DNA of 64,000 nucleotides from Guillardia theta CCMP2712 (taxonomy: Eukaryota > Cryptophyceae > Pyrenomonadales > Geminigeraceae). Below the pieces are notes generated by a model that made no database searches, was not told where the DNA came from, and saw only the letters and a list, made by a program, of their open reading frames with translations. This document shows positions 11,470 through 23,263 of this stretch, piece by piece (the stretch's first letter is position 1; each line of letters begins with the position of its first letter). The translations under genes and the position numbers were made by a program. Where the stretch lies: assembly GCF_000315625.1 (NCBI RefSeq), contig NW_005434666.1:899363-963362 (forward strand), given 5' to 3'.

Positions 11470-11830
11470 AAGCCTGTCAAACTCGGTTTCCACGGCCCGC
11501 CTCACTCCCGGTCGGCCTGGCGCACCTCCGTGAGTCCGACAGTGCCGGGCTCGGCCGGGGGCCATGATCGGCCCGGCCTCGGCCGGCCTCGGACGGAGTC
11601 GCGGTCCGGGTAGGGCCGAAGCCTCATCGCCACTCACCGGAATGTCACGATTTTTCGACTTCACTGTGAACGGCCTTGAACGCACATCCCACCCGGGCCT
11701 GAGTTCACTGCGGCACAGCCCGGTCCTGGCACTGCGGCAGTGAGTCGCTGGCAAGTTGCCATGGTGATAACGGCGTACTAGTGACTACGGTACTACGGTA
11801 CTAGGCTGAGTACCGTGATCGGACTTCAGT
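11470..11830. promoter_or_regulatory. GC-rich imperfect-palindrome module between divergent genes
   Basis: Dense in CGGCC, CCGGC and CGGAC with self-complementary segments, for example TCGGCCGGGGGCC against GGCCCGGCCTCGG (11545-11590). It ends in repeated TACGGTAC/GTACCGT words at about 11785-11815. It lies head-to-head between the gene starting at 11450 and the DoxX-like gene. Regulatory function is inferred from position and recurrence. Confidence 0.45.
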
Positions 11831-11990
11831 GAGTAAAGATCGGAGCGGCCGTGAAGTGAGTTCACACGTTTTCGGGGAAGAGGCAACGCCATTTCACCAG
11901 CTAGCCGTGACATATAAAAATCCAATGGCAGGATCTCCAGGTTTCGTTGGCTCCTTGTCGTGGCCACAAAGTCGCCATGGCAGTGGAAGG

Positions 11991-12851
11991 ATGCTTCCCC
12001 TTGCCCCTCGCTCCTTCCCTCTTGCTCCTTCCCCTCGTTCCTCGGCGCCATTCCATGCAGGAAAGGGGATCATGGCCATCCGATGCCTCGCTCCGTCAGG
12101 GATCGACGCGCTGCCTTTAAGCTTGCAGGTGCATCTTCATTGACAGAGCCTCACCTCTCACGCTCACACGTCTTCACTATTCCTCTGACATGCAAACATC
12201 CACGCAGGCAGCAACCTTCGTCTCTATCTTCGCTGGACTTGGCCTGGGGACTGCGTTGCTCAGCGGCCCAACCTTCTCAGCTGTCGAAAGAACGCTCCCT
12301 AAGGGGTGGTTCTCGTCATGGAAGAAAACTTGGCCTCTCCTTGGCCTTGTGTATGTTCTGGCAGGTGTAGCACACTTCACAGCTAAGGATGCCTTCCTCG
12401 CCATCTACCCTCCCTTGGGAACCTGGGGGTTGTGGTTTCTTCCTGGTTCGGCCGAGTTTCATGTTGCGTGGACGGGTGTGGCGGAGGTCTTGGGAGGAAG
12501 TGGCTTGCTGTTGGGAGGCACGATACAAGCTCTTGGTAGGGAAGACCTGCTGCCAAATTCCATGAAGGGAGTGAAGTATGCCAGTGCTCTCGCACTGTTC
12601 CTGCTCACCCTCGCTGTCACTCCTGCTAACATATACATGTACACTCACGGTATCCCAACATGCATTCAAATTGATCGAACTCTTCAGTGCTCATGCTGAA
12701 TGCCACAGGTGCAACAATGCCGGGTTTGGGCCCGCCAGGAGAAATCCCAGTGAGTTTCCACGCTGTGCGCGGCCTGTTACAAGTAGTACTCTTGTCCTTG
12801 CTCTGGAGCATGTCCGCTGGTGAAGGAGCGGGGAAGTCCAGTTCAAGCTGA
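11991..12851 (+). CDS. DoxX-like integral membrane protein, probably organelle-targeted
   Basis: The core exon (12209-12653) has at least three hydrophobic helices: TFVSIFAGLGLGTALLSG, WPLLGLVYVLAGVAHF and YASALALFLLTLAVTPANIY. The signature FHVAWTGVAEVLGGSGLLLG is typical of DoxX-like proteins of plants and cyanobacteria. A final exon follows an intron at about 12654-12709 and reads in phase through GPPGEIPVSFHAVRGLLQVV to the stop at 12849-12851. An upstream exon ending LPLSLQ joins in phase at 12209. Its Ser/Arg/Pro-rich MLPLAPRSFPLAPSPRSSAP looks like a targeting leader, but an alternative start lies at 12072. The biochemical role of this group is not settled; membrane location is the safe claim. 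Confidence 0.75.
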
Positions 12852-13070
12852 ATGAGCATTTACTCGAACTGTTCGATCGCTGTTGACGAGTTGTAAATTC
12901 TCTTTGTCATGAAATCATGGAGCATCTCACCATCAAGGGTGTCCTCTCCTTCATCGAATTAAAACTCTCACTAGACACGGATCATAGTTACAGGGGTTCT
13001 TATATACATGATTTTGCCACTATGACAGGTAAAATGAGCAAGACTTATCACTCTGAAACTGTGATGTTCC

Positions 13071-14317
13071 TCAACAGCAATATTGCTCTCTCACTGGTTG
13101 CGCAAGACCATATTCGCTGCAAACGACAAGGAATCAAAACACCTCAGCAGAAAGTGAAAGTTCGAGACACAGACCTGCAGACAGACATATCCACGACGAC
13201 ACCGTCCGATCTCACACAGTACAGCACTCGAGTCTGCTTGCAAGTTGCGCTGCAGCTCGACCATGCCTGAGGCACAACACTACAAAAAGAAAGAAAACGT
13301 GTCACGATTGCCGACCAATTCACTGCAAAGAGCAAGTGCCTGTATGTGCATCCCAAGATAGTGAAACATGGCATTTCGGTCGTCAAAGGAACCATCCCCC
13401 GGGCTCTGAGTAAGCTTTCAGTCCTGATAAACCCGTCTCAGCACACTTACATGCATGTTGAACTGTCAACTGTCTCTCCGTCGTCTCTGACACAATCCAC
13501 TACCCTGCGCTGCGTACCACTACCGCATGTTGTTGAGCAGTCTCCCCAAGATCCTGATACAAGTTTCAATTTTTGAGCGAGTGTTTGAACTCATAACAGT
13601 CGGATGACCTGCTACGAACGAATATCCGCAGAGAACTGTCCCGGTGCACTCCCTTCAAGCACGATGTCAGTCCCACAGTTTCATGTGCCCTCATGAAAGT
13701 CACATGATGCTTTCAGGCTTTGCTCCAGCATACATCGCACACATTGCCGCGTCGTCAACACCGTTGTCACTTGCCCTCTGACACGTGACAGATCTTGTGA
13801 TGTTGGCTACACCACAGTCTGGACATGCCGACCAGGAGCCTACTACCCATTTGTAGGTCTCGCATATCGTTCCACGAAGCACTGAATTCTCTACCCAATA
13901 TCCACCTGTTCCAAAGTTGCAGCAGTCTCTCCTGCACACATTCGTATCATTCACTTGGCATGGAGTTGGAAAACTGTACCTCCAGTTGCATGTACCTTCG
14001 GGTCCGACAAGACAACACCCAGGTATCTGATCATTGGTAGGCGCCTTCAGCACAGTCAGGCATGTAAGTCAGGATGAAGATGCTCAGGTACCGGCTGCAT
14101 CTCTTCTGGGCTAGTTGCCAGGGAGTTCAATCTTATAATCTCACTCTTCTTCCACATGTCCCAAATCACCGCCACGTTGCTGTCTTGACCATCAGACACG
14201 CCTGAGTTGTTGTCCAGATCTTTCATCTCACCTGTCTGCTGACGTCTGGCAACATCCCGCATCTACATCTCCTGCCATGGCGGCTGCCAGCACCACCACA
14301 ATCACCCTAGCCAGCAT
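13071..14317 (-). CDS. Secreted protein with three thrombospondin type-1 repeats
   Basis: Exon 1 encodes a signal peptide (MLARVIVVVLAAAMAGDVDA) and ends at a CAG/GTGAGA donor. The next exon (SNVAVIWDMWKKSEIIRLNS) joins in phase after a 52-base intron. A Cys-rich region (CCLVGPEGTC, NVCRRDCCNFG) leads into three TSP1 repeats: WVVGSWSACPDCG (about 13840), GSWGDCSTTCGSGTQRR (about 13535) and AWSSCSATCKQTR (about 13260). Each repeat shows the W-x-x-C core, and the latter two also the V-x-C-V-R spacing. The latter two each sit on one exon whose donor follows directly after the final Cys codon. The C-terminus is EYGLAQPVREQYCC. TSP1 repeats are extracellular adhesion or matrix modules; the partner is unknown. 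Confidence 0.8.
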
Positions 14318-14876
14318 GACGCCTCGTTGACAAGCGCCTATCCGCCCCACCCCCCTACCCCTCAAATTTTCATTCAACCCCACTGATTTCCTTTTGGAAA
14401 CCCCATCATGTGAGAATCAAAATGACCCCTACCCCCAGGTCTCTACCACCCATCAATTCATGGGTTTGTGTTGGACCCCCTCATCCCCCTACGCACGCCA
14501 CTCACAGTGATGATCCACAGGACTCGGGATGATGATCCAGCTCAGTGATGATCAGACTGATGATCCTGCTGATGATCCTGCTGATGATCCTGCGATCGCG
14601 AAGCAGCGAAGCCGGGCTCAGTCAGGCTCACCAGCTAGCAGGCTAGCCGCAGTGACTCATTGAGTCAGTCAGAGACTATCAGGCAAACACAACACTGTGC
14701 AGGCGAGGCTGTGATTTAATGATTGGCCCAGTGGTGTACCGTAGCACTGGCGGCAGTGCGGCCCTAGTGTGGGACGGCCCAGGGTGTCACAATTCAGCCT
14801 CGTTTCACCCATTTTAACCGTCTGATTCATTGAAGGAAACGGATTTCTTCCCGAAAAAACCAAAGTATGGAAGACT
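14318..14876. other. Intergenic: C-rich block, 12-mer repeat, GC palindrome
   Basis: Contains a C-rich, G-poor block at 14341-14510 with repeated ACCCC words. A GATGATCC-type tandem follows (three TGATGATCCTGC units near 14560-14595). Then come a GC-rich segment with GCTAGCAGGCTAGC, the palindrome TGACTCATTGAGTCA (about 14652-14666) and a TGTACCGTAGCACTGG word. No exon is seen. It is the upstream flank of the TSP1 gene and the downstream flank of the saposin-like gene. Confidence 0.6.
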
Positions 14877-16954
14877 TCAAAGCTCCTCCTTCTTGCCACC
14901 GGACGCAGAGCAGATAGGCTTGCAGAAAGTGCCAGCGACCGTCTTGGGGTCAGAATCAAGATTATTGACGATGAGATTTGCAAGGTCCCCATCGTCTTCA
15001 CTCAACCTGCAAGGATGGAAATCACCCCCGAGCCTGCAGTTCCCGAAGGGATGAACCAAGCCCTGACCTCTCATCGATGGTGTCCCGACATGCCAGCCGG
15101 ATCATGGCATACCGCATCACATTGTACTCGTGCTCGTCCCTGATGATTTCCATGAATCAACAACTACTAGGATTGAAGTCAGGAAGTTCACCGGGAGTTC
15201 TCCGACCCCCGCCCGTCTTCACTGTTAGGATGTTTGTCCTTCTTCCTCTTGTCCTGCCTGGAGAGCTTCCAGGGCCCTTCAGGATCATCCTGGCAGAGCA
15301 ATCAGCTGCAACACATCTCATTACATGATCCTCAGATCACCTGAAAAATGTGGTAGCCTTGAGCCCACTCAGGAGGGTTTCCAGGTACAGCAGGGTAGTA
15401 ACCTTGCCTGGGAGGTATAACATGTCAAAGGCTTCCAAGCAGCGAGAAGTGCTTGCGGTCTTCACCTCAGCCTTTCATAATCCTTCCCATGACAAATCTT
15501 TTGAACGATGTCAGTGACGAGAGATTCTCTCTGCAAGGGCAAGTTAAAACGGCCTTGTCCTGTACCTTAGCTCTGCTAATTCACCTGCCATCGGTCCTTG
15601 AACTGGGGAGTCGTCGACCTCATCTCTTTCACTTTTTCAATGGCTTTCCGCACCCCAACCTTGCATACAGTGCACTGAAGGTCTACCCTTCCCTTGTTGA
15701 CTTTTTCCTTCGAGGCAAGTCAAGCTCGTGCTGGACAAGGCGTGTGTATCTAACCTGGAATGGAGGATCAAGGGTCTTCTCTGGATAGTGAGCTTCCAAT
15801 TCCAGCATCTCGCTGATTGCACCAGATGTGTCTCGTTTGTTGAGAAAGTCTTGATAAAAAAATCAAAGCACAAACATTCCAGGAAGCATCAAACCTTGCA
15901 TCATGTCCGAAGGGTTGGGAGGTGGTGCGGGAGCAGCAGTCTTGGGAGTGTATGGAACTTTCCCCTTTCTCTTCTACAGATGGAGCTTGGTCACTCCGTG
16001 TCTACATGGAGAAACACACAGACCTCTTCTGGTTTGATGGCCTGCGGGCAAAAATCGAGTGCAATCTCTTGCGGAGTGGAGGAATCAACCCTTTTGTACA
16101 TCACCTGCCGACTTGCTCAGCGATCTGCAGGGACGGCTGCAACCAGGGTCTGACCTCGGATACTTCTTGCTGAAGTTCTTCACACCAATCCATGCAGACC
16201 TTGATGGAAGAGGTGTGAGCGAGGTGAGAGGTTGAGATAACGAGCAAACCTTCTTTGTGAGCAGGAGGCCTTCAACCACTTGCTGGGAGTTGCCACCCTC
16301 GGGCATGCCCCCGAACATGTCGTCCTCATCGTCGTCGTCTGTCTTGTTCTTCTTCATCAGTTTCCATACACCCGTGTCATCCTTGTCGAAGGTGTAGCGT
16401 TGCACAACTCCCAAGCAGATGGCCATTCCCGCCGTGTCATAGATGTTGTCTTCTCCTTCATCTTTCATCTTGTGCTTGACCAATTCGGTGTGCATTTCAC
16501 TGATCTAAGTTGGCAGGAACAATCAGAATCCATCCGACCCACCCACTCAGTTGCTTCCTACCACTGCATTGCACATGTCCGACTCAGTGTCAGGATGAAT
16601 TTTGTAGTTCTTCCCTTGCATGAGGATCTTTTTCTTGAAGACCTGACAAGACAGAACTCGTCAGATGGAGCATCGTCCATCATCACATTGGTTGAAAGCA
16701 CTTAACATGACAAGGACTCTACATCAAACTCCCCCTCCCTCCCTCCCAGGCAGTCCCAACAAAGATGGCACCCCTACGGTCTTCGACCAGCAACCCACCA
16801 TCTCCCTCACTTGCGAGCACATGATGCATGAGGCTGAGAGGCATGCGCATAGGATCACCTTCTTAGAGTCGGCCTCCTCCACCATCAACATCATGAGCAA
16901 GGCCATCGCAGCCGCAGCCGCCACCGCAGCCCCACCCGACCTCGTGCTCAGCAT
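14877..16954 (-). CDS. Saposin-like secretory protein with C-terminal KEEL
   Basis: About ten to eleven exons. The start MLSTRSGGAAVAAAAAMALL gives a signal peptide. Cys-spaced helical segments follow: ILCACLSASCIMCSQ joined in phase to VFKKKILMQGKNYK, then ISEMHTELVKHKMKDEGEDN, VCMDWCEELQQEVSEVRP, DFLNKRDTSGAISEMLELEA, QCTVCKVGVRKAIEKVKEM, RESLVTDIVQKICHGKDYE, a Pro-rich insert (GYYPAVPGNPPEWAQGYHIF), a Lys-rich segment and HEYNVMRYAMIRLACRD. The last exon is LSEDDGDLANLIVNNL...TFCKPIC. Pairs of Cys set in amphipathic helices resemble saposin B and canopy (MIR-interacting saposin-like) proteins. The protein ends GGKKEEL, a KDEL-type ER-retention variant. ER lumen location is inferred from leader plus tail. 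Alternative: another Cys-rich ER protein not homologous to saposins. Confidence 0.65.
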
Positions 16955-17611
16955 TCTTCGAGCTCTTCTACACTTCTCCCGGGGCAGCAACTTCTTACCT
17001 AGTAATGAATTTGCTGTCCTCTGTTCTTCCAGCTAGCGCGGCTGCTAGCGCGGTGACACTGTACTCTGGTCTGACAACATGTGCGGATCCTCCACAAACC
17101 CTCACACCACCCGCAAATATACTACCCTACCACACAAATTTCAACTCGTTACTACCCCCTACCCCCTTCAATGAATTGAATCATAGTCAAATGACCCATG
17201 TAGATCCTCCTTCTCGACCCACCCAAACTCTTTGGACCCCCATCAAAATTCATTCACCCCCACCCCTATACTACACCTCCCTTGCACGGTGGATCGACGC
17301 TGCTGCCATTTCATAACCCTACCCCCGTCCCCCTGATTTACAGAACCACCCCTTCTAAATAGTTTGTTTTAGACCCCTGCTTTTATACTATCCTACCCCC
17401 GGTTCATACATAGCCTGACACCCCACCCCCATTTCGTTCCACCCACCTCACTCCTTTGGACCCACTGCAACAAGGTGTTGACAGGTGGGGGTATATACCC
17501 CTACCATATACCATCAGCATTTGATTCAGTATCAAAGCACCGGTAGTCTGAACACCCCACCCATCTGAATGTTTATACCAGGCCCCGTTCGCTCCAAAAT
17601 CACCTTTTACC
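16955..17611. promoter_or_regulatory. Head-to-head intergenic region with C-rich ACCCC block
   Basis: Between the starts of the saposin-like gene (-) and the R3H gene (+). It begins with a direct repeat GCTAGCGCGG (17031-17060), then about 500 bases strongly enriched in CCCC runs separated by A/T-rich words, with very few G. Examples are CTACCCCCTACCCCC and GGGGGTATATACCCC near 17485. Promoter role is inferred. Confidence 0.5.
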
Positions 17612-18883
17612 ATGGCGGTTCGTTCCTTTGCCGCCGTGCGCTTTGTTCGAGCCGATGCGGAGGAGGGCTCGTCGTCCTCGCCCTCCTCTGTCTACTACCC
17701 TCCTTCCGCCCCCTCTCCCTCTCGCTCTCCCTTCTCCTCCTCACGTCCGGAGGAGTCACCCACTTTTGTACGCTTCAATCCTGCGATGGTACGGAGGATT
17801 GGTCTTGCTGCCAGCGCTCACTTGACATTTTGCAGGACATGGACGAGGAGCAATGGGCTCCTCAAGCTTCCAACCAGGGAAGGTTTCCCTCTCCTTCACT
17901 CAAGCGCACAAGAAGCCCGGGTCATCAGCGTGATTCGCTCAAGAGCCGATACAGGTTCGATATGCCCAAGTTGTTTTCGTAGCTAAGGGTGTTCTCCATA
18001 GCCCAGGAAGACCAGGATCGCGGCGACATCAGAGATGGAGGAACGAGATGGATATGAGAGAGCCTCTTGACGAAGCTGAGCTTCGAGAGCTGTTTTCCAT
18101 GAATTGGAAGTCCAAATTTGAAGGTGAGGGACTTTGCGACATCTTCGCTGGCATCTGAGATGTGCTCGAATCCAGAGCTCTTCGAGGGTGAAAACATGCA
18201 GCTCTGGAATGAGTTTTGCATGTGATCAGTTCTCGTGCTGGTGTGTGAGGGACTTGACTTTCGGGTAGGTCGAGTGAGGAGGAACAGCGAGCTATGCTGA
18301 AGACGATGAATCCTGAAGTGAAAGGTCCTACGAAGCTCAGCCCAACCGATGATCCGAAGTACTTCCATGCGCACAATATCGCAACACTTATGGATGCTTG
18401 CTTGTAGGATGCTGTTCAATCGTTTGGATAGAAGAGTGAAGACTCTCTTAAAGGTTTGGAAGTTTCATTCTGGTTGAAGCATCCTTGATATCATGTGCAG
18501 AAAGGAGTTGCGAGAGATTTTGTCATTGAGTTCGAGACGGCATTGTGCAAGCTTTTGCATCCCAGCAAGTACATGGACGTCAAGGACGACGAAAAGGAAG
18601 CAACACTTGAAGTTCATTCCTCAAGCACAGGAGCTTCTGTGGTGCTCCAGGACTCCATGAAGAGAATGCTGGCGCATGCAATCTGTCTATTTCACTCAGT
18701 GCAGGTCTGTCAGTTTGTTTGTGTTTGCTTCATAGGATTGATAAGTCGTACTAGAGCTTCACTCGGGACAGCAAGGAGACCAAGGGAGAGAAGCGTCTTA
18801 TCATGTCTTGGAACAGAGAAGAGTATGCCTCGTCCGTTCACCCGCGAAAGCTCCTGCATGAGTACCTGGAGGAGATCGGATAG
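17612..18883 (+). CDS. R3H-domain protein (R3HDM4-like)
   Basis: Five or six exons. Exon 1 starts MAVRSFAAVRFVRADAEEGS. Later exons join in phase: DMDEEQWAPQASNQGRFPSP, then SPGRPGSRRHQRWRNEMDMR ending FSMNWKSKFE (matching the Arg-rich R3H-associated N-terminal region), SSEEEQRAMLKTMNPEVKGP, KGVARDFVIEFETALCKLLH and LQDSMKRMLAHAICLFHSVQ. The last exon, SFTRDSKETKGEKRLIMSWN, ends LLHEYLEEIG. The core R-x3-H (KRMLAHAI) is the R3H signature, a single-stranded nucleic-acid-binding fold. Family assignment is from pattern memory. The stop lies 93 bases from the stop of the convergent kinase gene. Confidence 0.7.
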
Positions 18884-18940
18884 TCAGACATGACACGCGC
18901 AAGGATAACCTGACACTCTGTTTTGATCCTTTTCTTGATT

Positions 18941-18946
18941 TTTATT
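18941..18946 (-). promoter_or_regulatory. AATAAA-type polyadenylation hexamer for the kinase gene
   Basis: Minus-strand AATAAA about 30 bases after the kinase stop codon, within the 93-base spacer to the R3H gene stop. Its position suits 3' processing. Confidence 0.4.
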
Positions 18947-18976
18947 AATTAAGAACTCAAAAGAGGCCAACGAGTG

Positions 18977-21900
18977 TTATTCGAGGTTGTGGTGTTGGAG
19001 GAAACTGAGCTTCAGGAGCTTATCGGCGTTCAGTCGCTTCTCGGCCTTGACCTCGAAGCACTTGTCAAGAAAGTCCTTGACGGCATGTGACTGCGCCATC
19101 ACACTCGGCTCTTCCGCGTACTTGAGGACAAACTTGCGAAGGTCAGTCTTGGCCCAATCAGCGAAGATGCGCTGTGGAACAGAGACGGGTTCGAAGATGT
19201 TGTTTCCTCGGAAGAGGAAGGGGCCTGACGCCTTGCCAGTTATCATCTCCGTCACGATGCAGCCGAGCGACCACACGTCGATCTTGCCCACCATGTCATC
19301 GTTGACGATGCGCAAGTCCCGCAGCTGAGGGTGGTTGGCGCTCCCACTCCCCATCTGCCTGTGCACGATCCACTCAGGGGCTGCGAACCCGATGGTGAAC
19401 TTCTCGCTGTCCCTCCTCGCCTTCACGTCCTCAAAGGTACATGCCTCACCCATGTCCGCGATCTTTACCTTCGCTCCGTTGCCTGAGAGGAGGATGTTGG
19501 TGGGCTTCAGGTCCCTGTGGACTATCTTTCTTTCGTGCAGGTGCTTCAGCCCGCACACGATCTGCCTCGTGTAGTTTCTTGCTGTCTTCAGCACGATGCA
19601 AGGCTGTCCCTGCTTCATGTTCCCGCTCAGGCTCTTGATAAGATCGTCCAGCGTCCCCTCTGGGCAGTACTCCATGAAGATGAAGACCTTGTCCGGCATC
19701 TGCTGCACGCCGTAGAACTGGATGATGTTGGAATGGTAGCCAATCTTTTGCATGATCTCTGCCTCCTTCGACTTCATCCCCGTCGACTTCTGCTTCTTCA
19801 CCGCAACGAACTCCATGCTCTGCCAGAACTGCACTCGATACACCTCAGCGTTGCCTCCCTCCCCAAGCTTCTTCCCCAGCGTCCAGGTCCATTGCAGGCT
19901 CTGACCCTGTCCGATGAGATCCTTCCTCTTCTCGTAGCACTCCCTCTCCCTGAGCTGGCCGAGCTTCAGCGACCTCAACTGCTCCTCCGCGAGCTTCTTC
20001 TCCAAGTCCTCGATGCTCCAGGAGGTGTCGGGTCGAACGCCGTTCCTCACCGGTCTTGTCCTCGGGCTCCCATCGCCTTCCGTTCGGGTCAGGCTCTGAC
20101 TCTTTCGCTGCAAGCTTGCAAGGACGGACATCCCCCACAGCCTCGCTGCCTTCCACGAGGTCTGTGAGCTGCCGGTGTCTGCGAGACAGACAACTTCATA
20201 ACAAGAGTGAAACGTCGACCAGCTCGAGATCTCCTCCTCCGAGGTCTCGTCTGCATCGGTGAAGAACAACTTGAAACTTTCTTCGACGTTGTTGAGAACG
20301 TTCTTCTCTACAACTTGTACCCAAAAATCCCATTCCTCCTCCTGTAGATCAGGGAGAGCAAGTCTCAACGCTTTCACGAAGTACTGAAACCGAGTCTGCC
20401 TGAGGCTGGTAGAGGACTTCACCTCCAAGTGAAAATTCTTCATGTCTCCTCGCTCAAACAGCGAGTTCTCTCGTGGACGGGACTTGATGGGCGAGCGAGT
20501 GGGAGAGGCTCGGAGATCCCTCGGCAACACTTGAACCGCAGTAACGTCTGTGAGAGCCAAGTGATCGGCAAGTTGGTCGAGACAAGAGAAGGTCAGGTCA
20601 TGGAGCTTCGAGACTTGCTGCTGGATACGATCCTTTATCTCCTGCCAGAAAGTGAAGCAGGAAGATTCGCAGTGAAGGTATTTCTGCAGGAAAGAGATCC
20701 ACGACTTGAACTGCAATGACACTTGGAGGATATACTTGCAGCATGCATGCAGCTCGACGTCCTTTGCATGTCTTCGCATCTCTCCTGATGACTGAAAGAC
20801 ATGTTGAAAGCTTTCTAGCTGGTCGCAAGCACACCTTCCAATCCTTGCTGTCATCTTCAAGAAGAGGACAGATGCGGCAAAGTCGGAGCTGTCAACCTTG
20901 CTGATCATCAACGCAAAGTTGAGCAGGGAGAAGACGTCGTTGATCTCGTCCTCTCGCGCAGCGATCTTGCAGACGGGAGTACAAGGCCCTTGGAGGAAGA
21001 GCACAGTAGCGCGCGCGAGCTGCGGGATCTCCTGCTCCCAGAACTCCTTCAAGGACCTCTCAAGCTGCTTCGACGACACTTGCGAGGAAGAAGAGAGATG
21101 GCGCTTGATCAGGACATCGTTGTTGACCCGCAGAATAGCTCCGATCATCTCCACGCTGGATCTCGCCAAGAAGCCCTCGGGCTCGAAGTGGTCGAAGGTG
21201 AGAGGGTTGCAGGGGAGGAAGTTGGAGATGCTGGAGTAGAACTTGGCGGAGGAGCGGAGGAGCTGGAGGTACTCGGAGATCTTGTAGGAAGCGCTTTGCT
21301 CGTCAGGGTTGCCTGAGTTGCTGACGAGGTTGGGGCGGGAAGAGATGATCCTCTGCAGGATCTCAAAGGGCTTCCAGCAGATGGCATGCATCAGGCTACA
21401 GGAGCAGCCCGTCTGTCCAGATCCTCTCAACTCCCTCCCACCGCCTGCTAGACACTCTCCCGATCCATGAACAGAGCAAGGCTGTGGCGACGTTCCCAGG
21501 TTTGGGAGCCTGAGTTTTTCGAGACACTCGCAGAACCTGCCCGATCCGCATGCCATGATGCCCGATATGATGGACGACCGGCTGAGCCATTCTCTTCCTG
21601 AAAAGTCGAGCCTGCTCCTGTCGTTCAAGAACTCGTTCTTGAGAGATTGAAACGATCGAGAGCTCTGCAGTGTCCTCTCCAGCCCTTCCCGCGCTCCCAG
21701 AGAGGAGATCAAGTTCTCGACCTTCCTCTTGCTGCTCAGAAGTTCGTTCACGACCGGCAGCTCCTCCGGCTTGTAGTAGAGAGAGGAGATGGAGTAGAGG
21801 CTCGGGATCACGCCGTTCATTAAGACATCCAGGACTTCTCCCAGCGAGACATAGTGCAGCAGCCCGTCGAGATCGTATCTGCTCCACTTGTCATTCTCCG

Positions 21901-23129
21901 CCAGCTCCGAGTACCGCTGCAGCACAGTCGAGCCCTGCCGCGCGGCATGCAGCCATGCTCTCAGGGTCTCCACGTGTGTGACAAAGGTGCTGCGGTCTTC
22001 CACCGAGCCCAAGCTGAACTCGGGCACGTGGTAGGCGACTGAGTTGGGAAGGTCGAGGATGGTTCGGAGCTTTGAGATCTTGTCGGAGTGTCTACGGTGG
22101 CCCGTCACGTAGGTGCAAGGATAGGAGTCTTCCACCGCATCGTCCAGCTTCTGCAGCAGCGCAGAGACAGTGTCGATCGCTTCGCTCAGGGAGGAGGTCT
22201 CGCAATGAAACTGTTTGATCTCGCAGATTATCCGATCCAACGCCTCCCTTGCAGCCTCGATCCTGGCTCGTTCACTCTGCTCTGCCGCGGAAGCTTTCAT
22301 CCTCTTCGACTTTGGCTGCTTCCGCTGTCGCACCTCAGCCCTCAGTTGAATCCAGAAGTCCTCCGTAGCAAACAACACGTTCCGCTGGCAGACCGCCTGA
22401 CTGTTGTTCAGCTTCTTGAGGAAGAGCTTGTCTTTCAGGCTGTCAAGCAGATCGAGTCGTCGATTCCTGTTCGCTTGCGAGATTATCTGCAGCCAACAAG
22501 ATTCAGAGAGATGTCGCAAAACATCTAAGTGAAGAACAGTACCGGCCGATGGGGAGAATCGTTGAGCAAGGTTGACGGCTGCTCATGCAACCTACCGTCT
22601 TCGTTGTGAACGACGTTTCTGAACCTGTGGTACCTCCGCTTCTTGTCCTTTGACTTGCTCTTCGGACGCTCTTTGCTCGTAGGGGCCGACTGCTTCAAAG
22701 GTTTGGATCGACCTGGCGTTACAGCTATCCCTGGCCCCGGGAACGAATTCCTCTTCTTCCTGCTCACCGTGGCTGACACGGTGGAGACAGTAAAAGTCTG
22801 TCGAGTTGGTGCGAGACGCTCCTCTGCCTGCTCGGCATTGTACTGCAGGACATGCTCGTACGTAGAGTCGGGGCCCGCAGCCTTGCCCCCGTTTGCCATG
22901 TCCTGGCTAGACACCGGCGAGTTCTGCACCTCCCATTTCTTCACGGTCTCCCTGGTGCTCTGCAGATCATCCTTGGCTCCGTTGATGTGCTGCTCGATCA
23001 TCTCGATGACCAGACCTGCACCACCATCAGCGCGCTTGTGCACTGCTTGCCTTCCTTACATGGATCTTCCAGCTCCGACAGCCGCGGCTCACCCCTGACA
23101 TACGCCTCTTGCTCTGAATCATCTTCCAT
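18977..23129 (-). CDS. Large MAP3K-like protein kinase (MEKK4/SSK2-type architecture)
   Basis: Three exons: a short first exon starting MEDDSEQEAYVRGEP, a Lys-rich second exon (to about 22600) and one exon of about 1,170 codons. The N-terminal thousand residues are helical and Cys/Ser-rich without a motif I can name. The C-terminal 300 residues are a kinase: glycine loop GEGGNAEVYRV, VAVKK (catalytic Lys), hinge FIFMEYCPEGTLDD, catalytic loop HRDLKPTNIL, then IADMGEA where DFG is expected, FAAPEW, and DVWSLGCIVTEMITG. A long N-terminal helical region with a C-terminal STE-type kinase matches MEKK4/SSK2 MAP3Ks, but TKL kinases are an alternative. The Met replacing Phe keeps the metal-binding Asp, so activity is likely. 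A Gly/Cys-rich patch near 21400-21480 could be an unspliced intron. Confidence 0.85.
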
Positions 23130-23263
23130 GGAGCTCGCATACAGATGCTCCTCAGTGTGATGTCCCGTGCTCCTCTGCCGCTTCCTTCGTCTCAACCAGC
23201 GCCATCTATCAGGTAGTTAGTAGATCAAAGAGTCTTCCTGCCTGACTGCCAGGCTGCCTTTTC

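Noticed and set aside
10128-11480. A single 450-codon frame as one uninterrupted exon
   Set aside because: Parts read through introns: a Ser/Phe-rich CTC tract lies in the middle, and the neighbouring frame gives the better conserved LCRHGATLVRRGAYL segment.
12917-13270. 117-codon plus-strand frame
   Set aside because: It overlaps the antisense of well-supported TSP1 exons whose Cys spacing and splice sites are clear on the minus strand.
16665-17036. Plus-strand frame with EHMMHEAERHAHRI, reminiscent of a Cys-His protein
   Set aside because: Antisense of the signal-peptide exon of the saposin-like gene, which has in-phase splice partners.
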